Shown piece by piece: positions 1-8,146 of a stretch of 63,248 nucleotides of DNA. Positions within the stretch are counted from its first letter, which is position 1; each line of letters begins with the position of its first letter. The DNA lies in NCBI GenBank assembly GCA_902801025.1, contig CADCGZ010000031.1, positions 1-63,248 on the forward strand, written 5' to 3'. A model generated the notes under the pieces. The model was not told where the DNA came from and made no database searches. It was given only the letters and a program-made list of their open reading frames with translations. This stretch comes from an uncultured bacterium. Its GTDB lineage: Bacteria; Verrucomicrobiota; Kiritimatiellia; RFP12; UBA1067. The position numbers and the translations under genes were made by a program.

Positions 1-57
1 CGACGTCGCAATCTGACACGCGCCGACTGCTATTATCGTTTTCGACAGTTTCTTCAT
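1..57 (-). CDS. N-terminus of a secreted or membrane protein, cut by the window edge
   Basis: Nineteen codons are visible, starting MKKLSKTIIAVGA and running off the left edge. A basic start followed by a hydrophobic run is the usual beginning of a signal peptide. The ATG at 57 has a GAGGG ribosome-binding site 5 nt upstream and a TTTGGTATAAT extended -10 at 85-95. The function cannot be told from so little sequence. Confidence 0.6.
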   Translation of the reverse strand, partial: MKKLSKTIIAVGACQIATS

Positions 58-84
58 TTCGACCCTCAATTCGTTTATGCGTCA

Positions 85-95
85 ATTATACCAAA
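85..95 (-). promoter_or_regulatory. Extended -10 promoter element (TTTGGTATAAT)
   Basis: On the minus strand this reads TTTGGTATAAT, a TGnTATAAT extended -10. It lies about 28 nt before the ATG of the secreted protein at 57. The same element recurs before many minus-strand genes in the window. Confidence 0.7.
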
Positions 96-167
96 TCCCC
101 TTCTTTCCGTATACCCGCGCGGCGCGGCAAATCCGCCGCGGATGAAGCCGCCACCCAACAGCGATTA

Positions 168-178
168 TTTGGTATAAT
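168..178 (+). promoter_or_regulatory. Extended -10 promoter element, plus strand
   Basis: TTTGGTATAAT on the plus strand, divergent from the promoter at 85-95. The first good start downstream is the ORF6N gene at 421, which implies a leader of about 235 nt. The rest of 58-420 has no convincing gene; it holds a hairpin built on CGCGGCAAATCCGCCGCG near 121-140 that recurs near 1877-1896. Confidence 0.55.
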
Positions 179-420
179 ATCATTGCTTTCGGGAATTGAT
201 GCCCCGGGATGGGGATATAAAACGGAAGTCGTCCGGACCGGGCCTGCGGCGAAGGAGATTCGCAGGAATCCGCATGGGGCCGGGTAGCGAGGCAATCCGC
301 TGAAAAACGCGGACGCCGCTCAGCGGCATGGCTGGCAGGGCCGATTCCAAACTGCAGCGACGGCGCGTGCCGTCGGCGAAACGCAAACGCATCCTGCAAT
401 GCAGGCGAAAGGAATCGGCC

Positions 421-1041
421 ATGAAGAAACTAGAAACAAGAAGCATGAATGAGGTCGCAGACGCACCGTCAGCCGTCGCTTATAGCGATGTCCAGCGGAT
501 GATTGTCCATGTGCGAAATCAGCAGGTGATCATCGATGCAGATGTCGCGAAACTATACGGTGTGGAGACAAAGCGAATCAACGAGGCGGTCCGCAACAAT
601 CCTGACAAGTTCCCTGCAGACTATATGTTTGTACTAACTGCGGACGAGTCAAAATTTCTAAGGTCGAAATTTTCGTCCTTAGAACATGGCGGCAAAGGAA
701 GACACTCCAAGTACAACTACAAGGCATTCACCGAGAAAGGACTGTACATGCTGGCGACTGTCCTGAAAAGCCGCCGTGCAACGGAAGCCACATTTGCCAT
801 CATCGAAACCTTCGCAAAGGTAAGATTCCTCAAGCGAGAACTGGTGGATCTGCACACCGAAGCGGACAAGCAGAAACGCGGGGAGAAGATGCGGCATTTC
901 GGCGAGGTCTTGACCGACATCGTAATGCCAGACCTAGACACCGTGGAGACAGAATCCTCGCTTGAACTGAACTTCTTCATCGGGAAGCTCAAGCACTCGG
1001 TAAGGCGAATCAAACGCGCCAATTCAAAAGAGCAGGATTAA
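421..1041 (+). CDS. ORF6N-domain DNA-binding protein
   Basis: A 206-residue protein of the phage-type ORF6N/KilA-N group of DNA-binding regulators. The ORF6N domain fills roughly residues 20-110, from the stretch before DADVAKLYGVETKRINEAV to AFTEKGLYMLATVL. A basic, helical C-terminus follows. The start at ATG 421 is chosen because GAAAGGA lies just before it; an upstream in-frame ATG at 328 has no ribosome-binding site. Inside the coding sequence, bases 657-683 form a near-perfect palindrome (13-bp arms, one mismatch) at the hinge after the ORF6N domain. The next gene, a metallophosphoesterase, starts 15 nt downstream and is probably co-transcribed. Role uncertain: phage-derived regulator or a toxin-like factor. 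Confidence 0.85.
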   Translation: MKKLETRSMNEVADAPSAVAYSDVQRMIVHVRNQQVIIDADVAKLYGVETKRINEAVRNNPDKFPADYMFVLTADESKFLRSKFSSLEHGGKGRHSKYNYKAFTEKGLYMLATVLKSRRATEATFAIIETFAKVRFLKRELVDLHTEADKQKRGEKMRHFGEVLTDIVMPDLDTVETESSLELNFFIGKLKHSVRRIKRANSKEQD

Positions 1042-1056
1042 GTAAGGAGGCGCCAA

Positions 1057-1746
1057 ATGCGCATAATGGCAACATCTGACTTGCACGGCAGCCTTGAGGG
1101 GCTTGATCCCGACGGAGCGGACGTCGTCGTTATCGCCGGAGACATCGCGCCGCTTCGTGGACGCGGTCCATGGCACATCAACGACCAGAGGAAATGGATA
1201 AACAAGCAGTTCCACGAATGGACGTCGTCCTATCCAGACATCCATTTCGTCGTCATTCCCGGCAATCATGATTTCTTCCCAATTGCACATCTGCTCTTTA
1301 AGGAAAAGAAGATGGATTGGAGATACGAATTCTCGCCCAACGTCCACTTCCTGTGCGATTCAGGAACGGAGATTGACGGCGTCAAGTTCTATGGAACGCC
1401 ATGGGTTCCCATCATTTCCTACTCATGGGCATTCGAAGCGGAACACGACGTACTCTCCAAACGCTTCTCGGCAATTCCCTCTGGGCTTGACGTGCTGATA
1501 ACCCACTCACCGCCGCGCATCCCAGGCAGCGACGTCGACCGCTCGCTCCAGACTAATTCGGAGCACTTCGGCTCGCATGAGTTGACAGAGGCAATCATCA
1601 ACAAGCGCCCGCGCTTCGTGTTTTGCGGACACATCCACTCTGGACAGCATGGCGGCCTCGATTTCGAATCCAGCCGAATCCACAACGTATCTCTGCTCGA
1701 CGAGCGCTATGAAATAGCATACGAACCAACATGGGTGGAAGTATGA
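1057..1746 (+). CDS. Calcineurin-like metallophosphoesterase
   Basis: A 229-residue single-domain phosphoesterase. The metal-binding motifs appear in order: SDLHG near residue 7, GDIAP near 28, GNHDFF near 68, THSPP near 148 and CGHIHSGQHG near 190. These are the D-x-H, GDxx, GNHD/E and GHxH signatures of the family, which use a two-metal centre to hydrolyse phosphoesters. The substrate cannot be inferred. The start has a strong AAGGAGG site. It follows the ORF6N gene with a 15-nt gap, so the two form a likely operon. The 3' end overlaps, on the opposite strand, the tail of a small minus-strand open frame ending at 1707. Confidence 0.88.
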   Translation: MRIMATSDLHGSLEGLDPDGADVVVIAGDIAPLRGRGPWHINDQRKWINKQFHEWTSSYPDIHFVVIPGNHDFFPIAHLLFKEKKMDWRYEFSPNVHFLCDSGTEIDGVKFYGTPWVPIISYSWAFEAEHDVLSKRFSAIPSGLDVLITHSPPRIPGSDVDRSLQTNSEHFGSHELTEAIINKRPRFVFCGHIHSGQHGGLDFESSRIHNVSLLDERYEIAYEPTWVEV

Positions 1747-2021
1747 CAAAAGACACACTCCTCGTCACTTATTGCAATATGTGACGTGGCGAGCAGTGGG
1801 AGGTGCAGCTGTTTTTCCGTGTATTCTGTGTATTCCGTGGTTTTGACATTCTGTAAAACGTTTAAAACTGTCTGGCGCGGCAAATCCGCCGCGGGTTTAT
1901 CACCGGATTTATGTAAATGCGGCGGCTGCGCCCCGCCCTTCTTCACCGGCGGCTTCATCCCCGCCTTCGCGCGCTGCTGCTTCTGCATCGCCGCCAATCT
2001 TCTCGTCTTCACAAGTCCCAT
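1707..2021 (-). CDS. Small basic protein, paralogue of the 64-residue protein at 4035-4229
   Basis: Starts MGLVKTRRLAAMQKQ and continues RAKAGMKPPVKKGG. This matches the start and the lysine/proline tail of the small gene upstream of the PLD-NTPase gene. It begins 14 nt after that gene's stop, with GAGGG upstream. After about residue 35 the frame runs into the repeat DNA at 1813-1900, so the original C-terminus may have been lost. Function unknown. Only the first 30 or so residues are supported, and the real end is uncertain. Confidence 0.4.
   Translation of the reverse strand: MGLVKTRRLAAMQKQQRAKAGMKPPVKKGGAQPPHLHKSGDKPAADLPRQTVLNVLQNVKTTEYTEYTEKQLHLPLLATSHIAISDEECVFCHTSTHVGSYAIS
1813..1844. 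repeat. Nine-bp periodic intergenic repeat, TGTATTCCG type
   Basis: Tandem, slightly degenerate 9-bp units (CCGTGTATT, CTGTGTATT, CCGTGGTTT) lie after the phosphoesterase gene. They belong with the other 9-bp periodic arrays in this window. The gap continues with a second copy of the CGCGGCAAATCCGCCGCG hairpin near 1877-1896. Confidence 0.6.
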
Positions 2022-2035
2022 AATGCGCGCCGCCC

Positions 2036-4045
2036 TCATTTTCCCAACAAGCGAGAAAGGAACGACTTCCGCCTGAAATCTATTCCAAAGAATTCTCTCG
2101 CTTCGTCGAGCTCCATGATGACGCTGTCGCGGGAGCGCTTGGCGCAAAGGTTCTCCGGCAGCTCCTTCATGAGCCTATCGGCGTCCCAGTTTACGCCGGC
2201 ATCATACCGGACAGTTCCCGCGCGCTCATCAACCTCGAAAGAATTTGGATTGCTAGCCCACGCTGTTTTAATCACCTGAATCGCATATTTGCCAGTCACC
2301 TTTTCGCTGAAATAGTCTTCAAGCGACAACTTGCGGATATATGAAGGCAACTCGCTCTCATGCGCCGAGAAGATTTCATACAACACTTCCGAAGAAACCT
2401 TAAGGATGTCAGGGCATTCCGACTCCGGATTGTCATCCTTCAGCTGGTCCATCATGTCCGGAATCTTCTCCAACATCAAGCGCAGATATTCGCGATAGAA
2501 CGCCGTTCCAATCTTCTGCTGGACAGCGCGAACGACATTGCTCTTCATGACTTCAGTATTAGTAAGACCGGCCTGAACGCGACATATAACTGTTCGGCGG
2601 ATCACCTCTTGCGCCACTGCCTTGACATCTTCGTTCGCGCTTATGACAACCGCAGGGTAATGAACTAAATGCTCCAACAAGCCGAAATCGTCATTCTTGA
2701 TTGTCTCGACGGCATGCTGATTGAACCTGTTGTTTGTAAGGTCGTCAACAATTATGGGAGCACCCTGAACACTATGACGAAGCCCGTCAATGGCCGTGCG
2801 AGTAAACTCCGGCGCGCCCATCTTGGTCTTCTGACCAATCATCATCTTGAGAATCGTCTCAAGAAAAGATGTCTTACCCGCCTTTGACTGTCCATAGACG
2901 AGCCCAAACACAGGATATGGCAGAGTCTTCTGGTCAAATCGCAAGGCAGTGTCACGCATAACAGCCATGAGTGGCGAGCAGAAAAACCAGTTGGCAAACT
3001 CGTAGTAGCGATTCTGCATCCCTTTGCTGTCGCCGTGGAAACGCTCATATCCATTCATGTAGCGAATGAACATGTCGACGTCGATTTTCACTGCATCGGC
3101 ATCAGGATTCAAGTCTAGATCCTTGCCGTTTAATGAAACAGTGCCATGCTCCGAATCTATGACAAGCTGCGGATACTCACTTCTCAATTCCTTTTCGCGC
3201 TCGGTATCCCGAATAACCTGGCGACGCACCTTCTGGATAATCTCTGGCGAGATGAGGATCTTGCCCGCCTTCTTGTCAGCCTTTGTGATTGGAATGGCCG
3301 GCTTGATTTTCTTCGCAAGTTCACGAGTGTCAAGAACGAACCGAACCTCTTCATCTGCATCTTTCGCGGGTTCGATGTAGACGGCCTTTTTCACCTTGAC
3401 CGTTTCAGCTATCGGCAGCGCATCCAAATTCTCCGACGCATCCCCAACGACTATGGCCTTCTTTGTAATGGTATCGACGCTAATGCCCTTCAAATCTTCG
3501 TAGGCCTCATTGAACCTCTCGTACGCCGCATCAGAATCCATGTAGCATATTGTCTCGCGTTGCCGTCCGCGAAAGGCATTGAACGACATGTTCGCCGAGC
3601 CCAGGATAACGCGTTTACGTCCATCATCGGACTCAAGAAGATAAAGCTTTTCGTGAGAAAGTTTTTCTCGTGCGACGAAGAGTCGGACATCCCCGGACTC
3701 AACCCGTTCAATCATCTTCGTCTTTGACTTGGAATCGGCATCACGGATGCGCTCCATCAGCTTTGACTGGTACGCCATGATCTCCTGAAGGTTGTATGAC
3801 ATCACCTCCTCGCACCCGAAGATGATTTCCACGTCCTTGAACATCTCAATAAGCTGATATACGAATCCGATGCCAGACGAGTATGTAATCGCCCTCATGC
3901 GGTCAAACCCGCCGAACAGCTCCTGCCATGTCATCGACTCAGAGGAATGGTAGTCGAGCTTGGCAACGTCGAGCCTAACATCGGCTCGCAATCCGCCGGC
4001 GGCATCAGTTCCGCCAAACAAATCCATGTCGTCTCTACAATCCAT
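2036..4045 (-). CDS. PLD-family nuclease fused to a P-loop NTPase
   Basis: A 669-residue two-domain protein from the ATG at 4045; 4051 is an alternative start. The N-terminal part has one phospholipase D HKD-type motif, HEKLYLL followed by GSANMS, near residues 131-155. This signature is shared by PLD nucleases, and with a single motif the enzyme would need to dimerise. The C-terminal half carries Walker A GQSKAGKT near residues 385-392, Walker B APIIVDDL near 434 and a sensor-like ISANED. Such fusions fit DNA or RNA targeting in phage defence; this is inference. A GAAGGG site lies upstream, and the preceding 64-residue gene overlaps its start by 11 nt, which suggests translational coupling. 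Confidence 0.75.
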   Translation of the reverse strand: MDCRDDMDLFGGTDAAGGLRADVRLDVAKLDYHSSESMTWQELFGGFDRMRAITYSSGIGFVYQLIEMFKDVEIIFGCEEVMSYNLQEIMAYQSKLMERIRDADSKSKTKMIERVESGDVRLFVAREKLSHEKLYLLESDDGRKRVILGSANMSFNAFRGRQRETICYMDSDAAYERFNEAYEDLKGISVDTITKKAIVVGDASENLDALPIAETVKVKKAVYIEPAKDADEEVRFVLDTRELAKKIKPAIPITKADKKAGKILISPEIIQKVRRQVIRDTEREKELRSEYPQLVIDSEHGTVSLNGKDLDLNPDADAVKIDVDMFIRYMNGYERFHGDSKGMQNRYYEFANWFFCSPLMAVMRDTALRFDQKTLPYPVFGLVYGQSKAGKTSFLETILKMMIGQKTKMGAPEFTRTAIDGLRHSVQGAPIIVDDLTNNRFNQHAVETIKNDDFGLLEHLVHYPAVVISANEDVKAVAQEVIRRTVICRVQAGLTNTEVMKSNVVRAVQQKIGTAFYREYLRLMLEKIPDMMDQLKDDNPESECPDILKVSSEVLYEIFSAHESELPSYIRKLSLEDYFSEKVTGKYAIQVIKTAWASNPNSFEVDERAGTVRYDAGVNWDADRLMKELPENLCAKRSRDSVIMELDEAREFFGIDFRRKSFLSRLLGK

Positions 4046-4229
4046 AGCCATTATCCCTTCTATTTGCCGACAACATATCCCCACCCTTCTTCGCCGGCGG
4101 CTTCACCCCCGCCTTCGCGCGATGCCTGACCACCATAGCCTCCTGTCCACCGTAGCCTCGGCGAAAGTGGATGGCGTAGGTGGTCTGCTTATGCATAGCG
4201 GCAAGCCTTCTGGTTTTCACAAGTCCCAT
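4035..4229 (-). CDS. Small basic protein (64 residues) coupled to the PLD-NTPase
   Basis: Starts MGLVKTRRLAAMHKQ with an AGAGG site 6 nt upstream. Its C-terminal part, RAKAGVKPPAKKGG, is lysine-rich. It overlaps the start of the PLD-NTPase gene by 11 nt. A recognisable paralogue lies just downstream of that gene at 1707-2021, so the nuclease gene is bracketed by two copies. No known family is recognised. The charge suggests nucleic-acid contact, which is inference only. Confidence 0.55.
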   Translation of the reverse strand: MGLVKTRRLAAMHKQTTYAIHFRRGYGGQEAMVVRHRAKAGVKPPAKKGGDMLSANRRDNGYGL

Positions 4230-4255
4230 GATGCACCTCTTCCAGTTTTGTCGCG

Positions 4256-4396
4256 CTAAACCTTGTCGGTCAGCTTGCGCAGGGCGGCGCGGAGGCGCTC
4301 GGCCTCGGCTTCATCGCCATGCATGACCGCATACTCAAGCAAAGCATCCAGCCGCTTGATCGCCTCAATCGTCTCATCTCTCTGTGGCATCGCCAT
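4256..4396 (-). CDS. 46-residue helical acidic micro-protein
   Basis: Starts MAMPQRDETIEAIKRLDALL, then an EAEAERLRAALRKL segment, and stops with TAG. It has a GAGAGGTG site before the ATG at 4396. The sequence is predicted to be mostly helical with alternating charge. It is followed 26 nt later by the 64-residue gene, so the order 46-mer, 64-mer, PLD-NTPase looks like one transcription unit downstream of the DUF2075 gene. Function unknown; a small regulator or inhibitor of the nuclease is possible. Confidence 0.5.
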   Translation of the reverse strand: MAMPQRDETIEAIKRLDALLEYAVMHGDEAEAERLRAALRKLTDKV

Positions 4397-4471
4397 AATC
4401 ATTCACCTCTCTCCCCGCGAACACATGAATCATCTATAGTGCATCTTCTCCAGGGGCCCAACCCTTTTTGA

Positions 4472-6847
4472 CTATTCACACTCTAACTCTGGTATTCCAA
4501 CCTCATCACGGAGATACATATACGTCGAGTCATAATTTCCTTTCCAAAGATTGGACTCCTCCGATTCTTCGCCAGTCGGCACATATATGATCATTCCTTG
4601 CCGCGCTCGTGTCAAGATAACTCGATACGCATTGATCAAATGACGAATCCTATCGTCTTTTGAAACAGGCTCATCCGATGTCGATTCGTCCTCTCCGGCA
4701 TCCTGCTCGATATCTTCATCAGTTAATTCGCACCATTGATTCTTAGATACAAAGAAATTGCGACATCTAAACTTACCAGACTTCTCATCATACCAGTAGT
4801 CGCCATCCCAGCCGACAGCCGAGAAATCAATCTCCAATCCCTGCACTTTAAACTCACTTGCGGCAATCTCCATCGCATACGAAGAATTAACCGTATTCTT
4901 GGGATCTAGGAACCAAGCGACTTCATCAAATCCATTCCCGATCGCATGAAATCCATATCTACGAAGCCGCACACCCTTTGAAGACACAAGTAAACCATAA
5001 CGCCGCATGCTGCCATATCCATGAGCAATCAGCCACTTCTTGGCCTGCTCAAGATCTCTCGTTATGCGTAAAAAGAACGATTCATTACCTGTAGCCGGGT
5101 TCTTCGCCTGTAACTCTGCAAGAAGTGCCTTCGCCTCGTTCAATCGCCCCTTCCCTTCAATCAAAGCATCCACAAAATCCGACAACTTGGGAGCATGGTA
5201 TGAACGCATCGTTGTCTTAAGGTGCAACATTTCATAATTCACTCCAGGAACATTGTTAACGTACCCTTTATGTACCTCAAACATTTCTTTCAAAGCATCC
5301 GTTTCAACTATTCCTGTCTTAGCGCAACATATATCCCAACCCTTAAACACAAAATCACCTGTTCCTGCCTCTTTCATAGAAAGAGTCTTATACCATTGTT
5401 CGATACCCTGTTCACCATGACTAATATCCTGTCCATGCCCAACTAAGGCTACTGCAACGCACCAATCTTCTTCTTGCTTGCGGGGTAATGATAAATACCT
5501 CAAAAGAGCTTCTGGTTCTGACATGCAACGTTTGATCTGAAACTCACATGACTCCTTGTTTTTATCTTTCCTAGCTATTTGCTTTGCATCCCAGGCTCGT
5601 TGCGCCTCATCAAAGATAAACACATGTTCGTTAGGCGCTACGACATCAGCAGAACTGTACTCCGCTCTAAAACGTGATACTAGTTGAATCTTAGAATCAA
5701 ATATCTCAGTAAGCCCCTTTTTCGAGAAACGCGTACGCCGCTGCTCTTCTTGGGTGTCTTCAACTATTCTATGGATTTTAATAGGATTCCTCTTCCCTTT
5801 TGTTTTTACATCATCGCGTAACTTACACACCGAAAGTAATGCCTCTTGTTCCTTGCTCATCTCATGGTTACCATTATCCGCATTGAGAGAATCCTCGCAT
5901 TCCTGTACTCTTTGAACAAAATCCCGAACCAATGCCTGTTGTAAAACGTGTACTAAAGGATAATTTCCTGAAAGAAAAACTCTATTGGCCAATCGCGTTC
6001 CGTCCCCACCATCTTCCGCTGCCACAACCTTACTGGAAGTAGCCAATTTAAGTCCAACTAATGTTTTCCCAGCTCCGGGCTGACCAGTCACAAAGCACAC
6101 AACTTTCTTTTTGTTCTTTTCAGCCCAACTTATGATCTTCTCCACCTCGCTAATACTCTTACTCACGTCGGCTCCAGACCGCGTGATGTCTTCAACCTTA
6201 TTGTTCTCAAAAAGCCGTTCTGCAGCTTGAACAATAGTAGGCGTTGGCTCATATGTCGCATCTTCCCAAGCGTCATATTTCTCTTCAGGTATTCTTTCTC
6301 CCCCCTTAACTTCATTCAATACTTTCTGAACAGCACCCTTCAACCCATCCCCATTTGTACAAACAATCTTGTGCACTCCGCCTTCCAAAACCTCTATCGG
6401 ATCATTCCGAGCGGGTGCCTTAGTAACAACAAGCAATGGTACAATTGGGCATTTATGGCTCTCACTATTAAAGTCTGCAAAATCTAATGCATAATCCAAG
6501 GCCTGATCTTTATCCAACGATGTATAGGTCTTGGGGATTTCGCCACCTTCATCCCCCTTAAACTCAAGGCATAACAAACACCCTGCAGCCAGTATAACTA
6601 CATCTGCACGACGTCCAATGCGAGGAAACTCATACTCAAAATAGATCCGGCCATTAATATCCCATCCTGAAAATGTTTTTCGCAACAATTCAATCTCTTC
6701 CTTCCAAACATCCCTCTGTTCTGGGACTACACTAAAATTCTTAGAATTGTCATTTAGCTGCGCGAAGACGGTTGAAGAACCTACCGGTCCCGTAGATTCT
6801 TTCAAGAACTTTTCAATTGTTCCGCTGTACCATGCTTTAACTGCCAT
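4472..6847 (-). CDS. PD-(D/E)XK nuclease fused to a DUF2075 ATPase
   Basis: A 791-residue protein. Residues about 65-100 hold a restriction-nuclease-like core with an acidic strand (EYEFPRIGRRADVVI) and LEFKG, giving candidate catalytic D82, E95 and K97. Residues about 235-780 form a DUF2075 (Schlafen-type helicase) module: Walker A GQPGAGKT at 255-262, a VFIFDEAQRAWD Walker B region near 425 and a conserved NAYRVILTRARQGM motif near the C-terminus. It starts 51 nt after the methyltransferase stop in the same direction and closes the MORC-type operon. The sequence is visibly AT-richer than the housekeeping genes, which fits transfer. Likely a nucleic-acid processing effector; substrate unknown. 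Confidence 0.8.
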   Translation of the reverse strand: MAVKAWYSGTIEKFLKESTGPVGSSTVFAQLNDNSKNFSVVPEQRDVWKEEIELLRKTFSGWDINGRIYFEYEFPRIGRRADVVILAAGCLLCLEFKGDEGGEIPKTYTSLDKDQALDYALDFADFNSESHKCPIVPLLVVTKAPARNDPIEVLEGGVHKIVCTNGDGLKGAVQKVLNEVKGGERIPEEKYDAWEDATYEPTPTIVQAAERLFENNKVEDITRSGADVSKSISEVEKIISWAEKNKKKVVCFVTGQPGAGKTLVGLKLATSSKVVAAEDGGDGTRLANRVFLSGNYPLVHVLQQALVRDFVQRVQECEDSLNADNGNHEMSKEQEALLSVCKLRDDVKTKGKRNPIKIHRIVEDTQEEQRRTRFSKKGLTEIFDSKIQLVSRFRAEYSSADVVAPNEHVFIFDEAQRAWDAKQIARKDKNKESCEFQIKRCMSEPEALLRYLSLPRKQEEDWCVAVALVGHGQDISHGEQGIEQWYKTLSMKEAGTGDFVFKGWDICCAKTGIVETDALKEMFEVHKGYVNNVPGVNYEMLHLKTTMRSYHAPKLSDFVDALIEGKGRLNEAKALLAELQAKNPATGNESFFLRITRDLEQAKKWLIAHGYGSMRRYGLLVSSKGVRLRRYGFHAIGNGFDEVAWFLDPKNTVNSSYAMEIAASEFKVQGLEIDFSAVGWDGDYWYDEKSGKFRCRNFFVSKNQWCELTDEDIEQDAGEDESTSDEPVSKDDRIRHLINAYRVILTRARQGMIIYVPTGEESEESNLWKGNYDSTYMYLRDEVGIPELECE

Positions 6848-6898
6848 TACCGAGCCTCACTTTCCATGCATGTGGCTGGATGATTGTTGTTATTATGT

Positions 6899-8140
6899 CT
6901 AACTATTTCTCGGGGAAAAAACCAAACCAGGATCAGGCTCAACACTCTCATATGGCACCTTGGCAAATGTATTGAGAATCGCCTGGAAGATTTGCTTGGC
7001 CCCCAGTGTGGGGACCGCCATCCCAATTTGCTTTCGTATTTGCTCCGGGGTCCCTTTGAATTCAAATGTAGACGGGAATGTTTGTAGTGCTGCACGTTCG
7101 CCATTCGTCAATGCCCGATGCTCACACCAATGGTAAACATGCGTACCGCCGCCACCACTTCCAGTAATCGTATACGCAGGTTTGTCGGCCTCTAGTCTGC
7201 GATAAATGTGACTCATCCTGGCCTTCTCGCAGTGCAACCGGCACTCCTCAATTTTGGCCCGCATATTAGCAACAGAACCAAGTGCCGCTATATCCGCTTC
7301 AAACCACGGCAACCTCTTGAGATACTCCAACAACCTATCGTCTGGCCACCTTGCTTCATCGACAAGTTCGTCCAGTTTCCATGCATTTTCACCAGGCGGA
7401 GTAAACTTTAGTCGCCAAACAACATTATCCGACTGTCGTGTACGACGGCTACTCCAATTCGAGAGCGTTACGACATTCTTCAAGGCCTCTTGTACAGTTA
7501 CAAAAGGCAATCTCCCTTTTCCGTGTGTAGGAGCAGGTGGCATGAATTTTATGCCTTCCCTATTGGCCACATCATGACGTATACCAACAACAACGTAACG
7601 ATGACGCGACTGGGGAACTCCATACTCCTCAAACTTGTAAAGATGAGCGACTACATTATAGCCTTCCCCAGCATTTGCAAGTTCCTGAAGTATTTCTTTG
7701 AACTGTCCGCCCGCGTTTAGGCCGTTTTTATCGGTAACTTTTTTAATACCGCTTACATTCTCTGCTATAAACCAGATTGGATCATATGCTTCCATGACCC
7801 TAATCCCAGTTTTGTAGAGGTTGCCGAACTTCCTGTCGCGGACTCCTTTACGTTCTCCTACCTGACTAAAGCTGTTACAAGGGAATCCAAAGGCAAGTGC
7901 ATTTATTCGGCGTTCCGGCGTCAATTCCTTTTTTACAAAACGTCTGGCATTCATTTTGATGCCTTTATCCTCCCCAAGGTTCGCCTTGAATGTCTCTATC
8001 GCATATGGAGCAACGTCAACCCCCCACGAATGGCTTATGCTAAACACTTCATGGGTAGCAGACTCAACCGGCGGCACTTGCGTTGATGCAATTGCCATCC
8101 CGCCTGGGCCACAAAACAACTCTCCGAGATCAAAATGCAT
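6899..8140 (-). CDS. DNA (cytosine-5) methyltransferase
   Basis: A 413-residue C5 methyltransferase that would transfer a methyl group from S-adenosylmethionine to cytosine in a DNA site. Visible motifs: motif I DLGELFCGPGG at residues 4-14, catalytic motif IV GFPCNSFSQVG with Cys88, motif VI ENVSG at 127-131, motif VIII QSRHRYVVVGIR, and motif X near GMAVPTLGAKQIF at the C-terminus. The variable target-recognition region lies between about residues 230 and 335. It starts 6 nt after the AIPR stop in one operon. It should protect the host DNA against the nuclease components of the system. No Vsr mismatch endonuclease gene accompanies it. Confidence 0.92.
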   Translation of the reverse strand: MHFDLGELFCGPGGMAIASTQVPPVESATHEVFSISHSWGVDVAPYAIETFKANLGEDKGIKMNARRFVKKELTPERRINALAFGFPCNSFSQVGERKGVRDRKFGNLYKTGIRVMEAYDPIWFIAENVSGIKKVTDKNGLNAGGQFKEILQELANAGEGYNVVAHLYKFEEYGVPQSRHRYVVVGIRHDVANREGIKFMPPAPTHGKGRLPFVTVQEALKNVVTLSNWSSRRTRQSDNVVWRLKFTPPGENAWKLDELVDEARWPDDRLLEYLKRLPWFEADIAALGSVANMRAKIEECRLHCEKARMSHIYRRLEADKPAYTITGSGGGGTHVYHWCEHRALTNGERAALQTFPSTFEFKGTPEQIRKQIGMAVPTLGAKQIFQAILNTFAKVPYESVEPDPGLVFSPRNS

Positions 8141-8146
8141 TTGATG

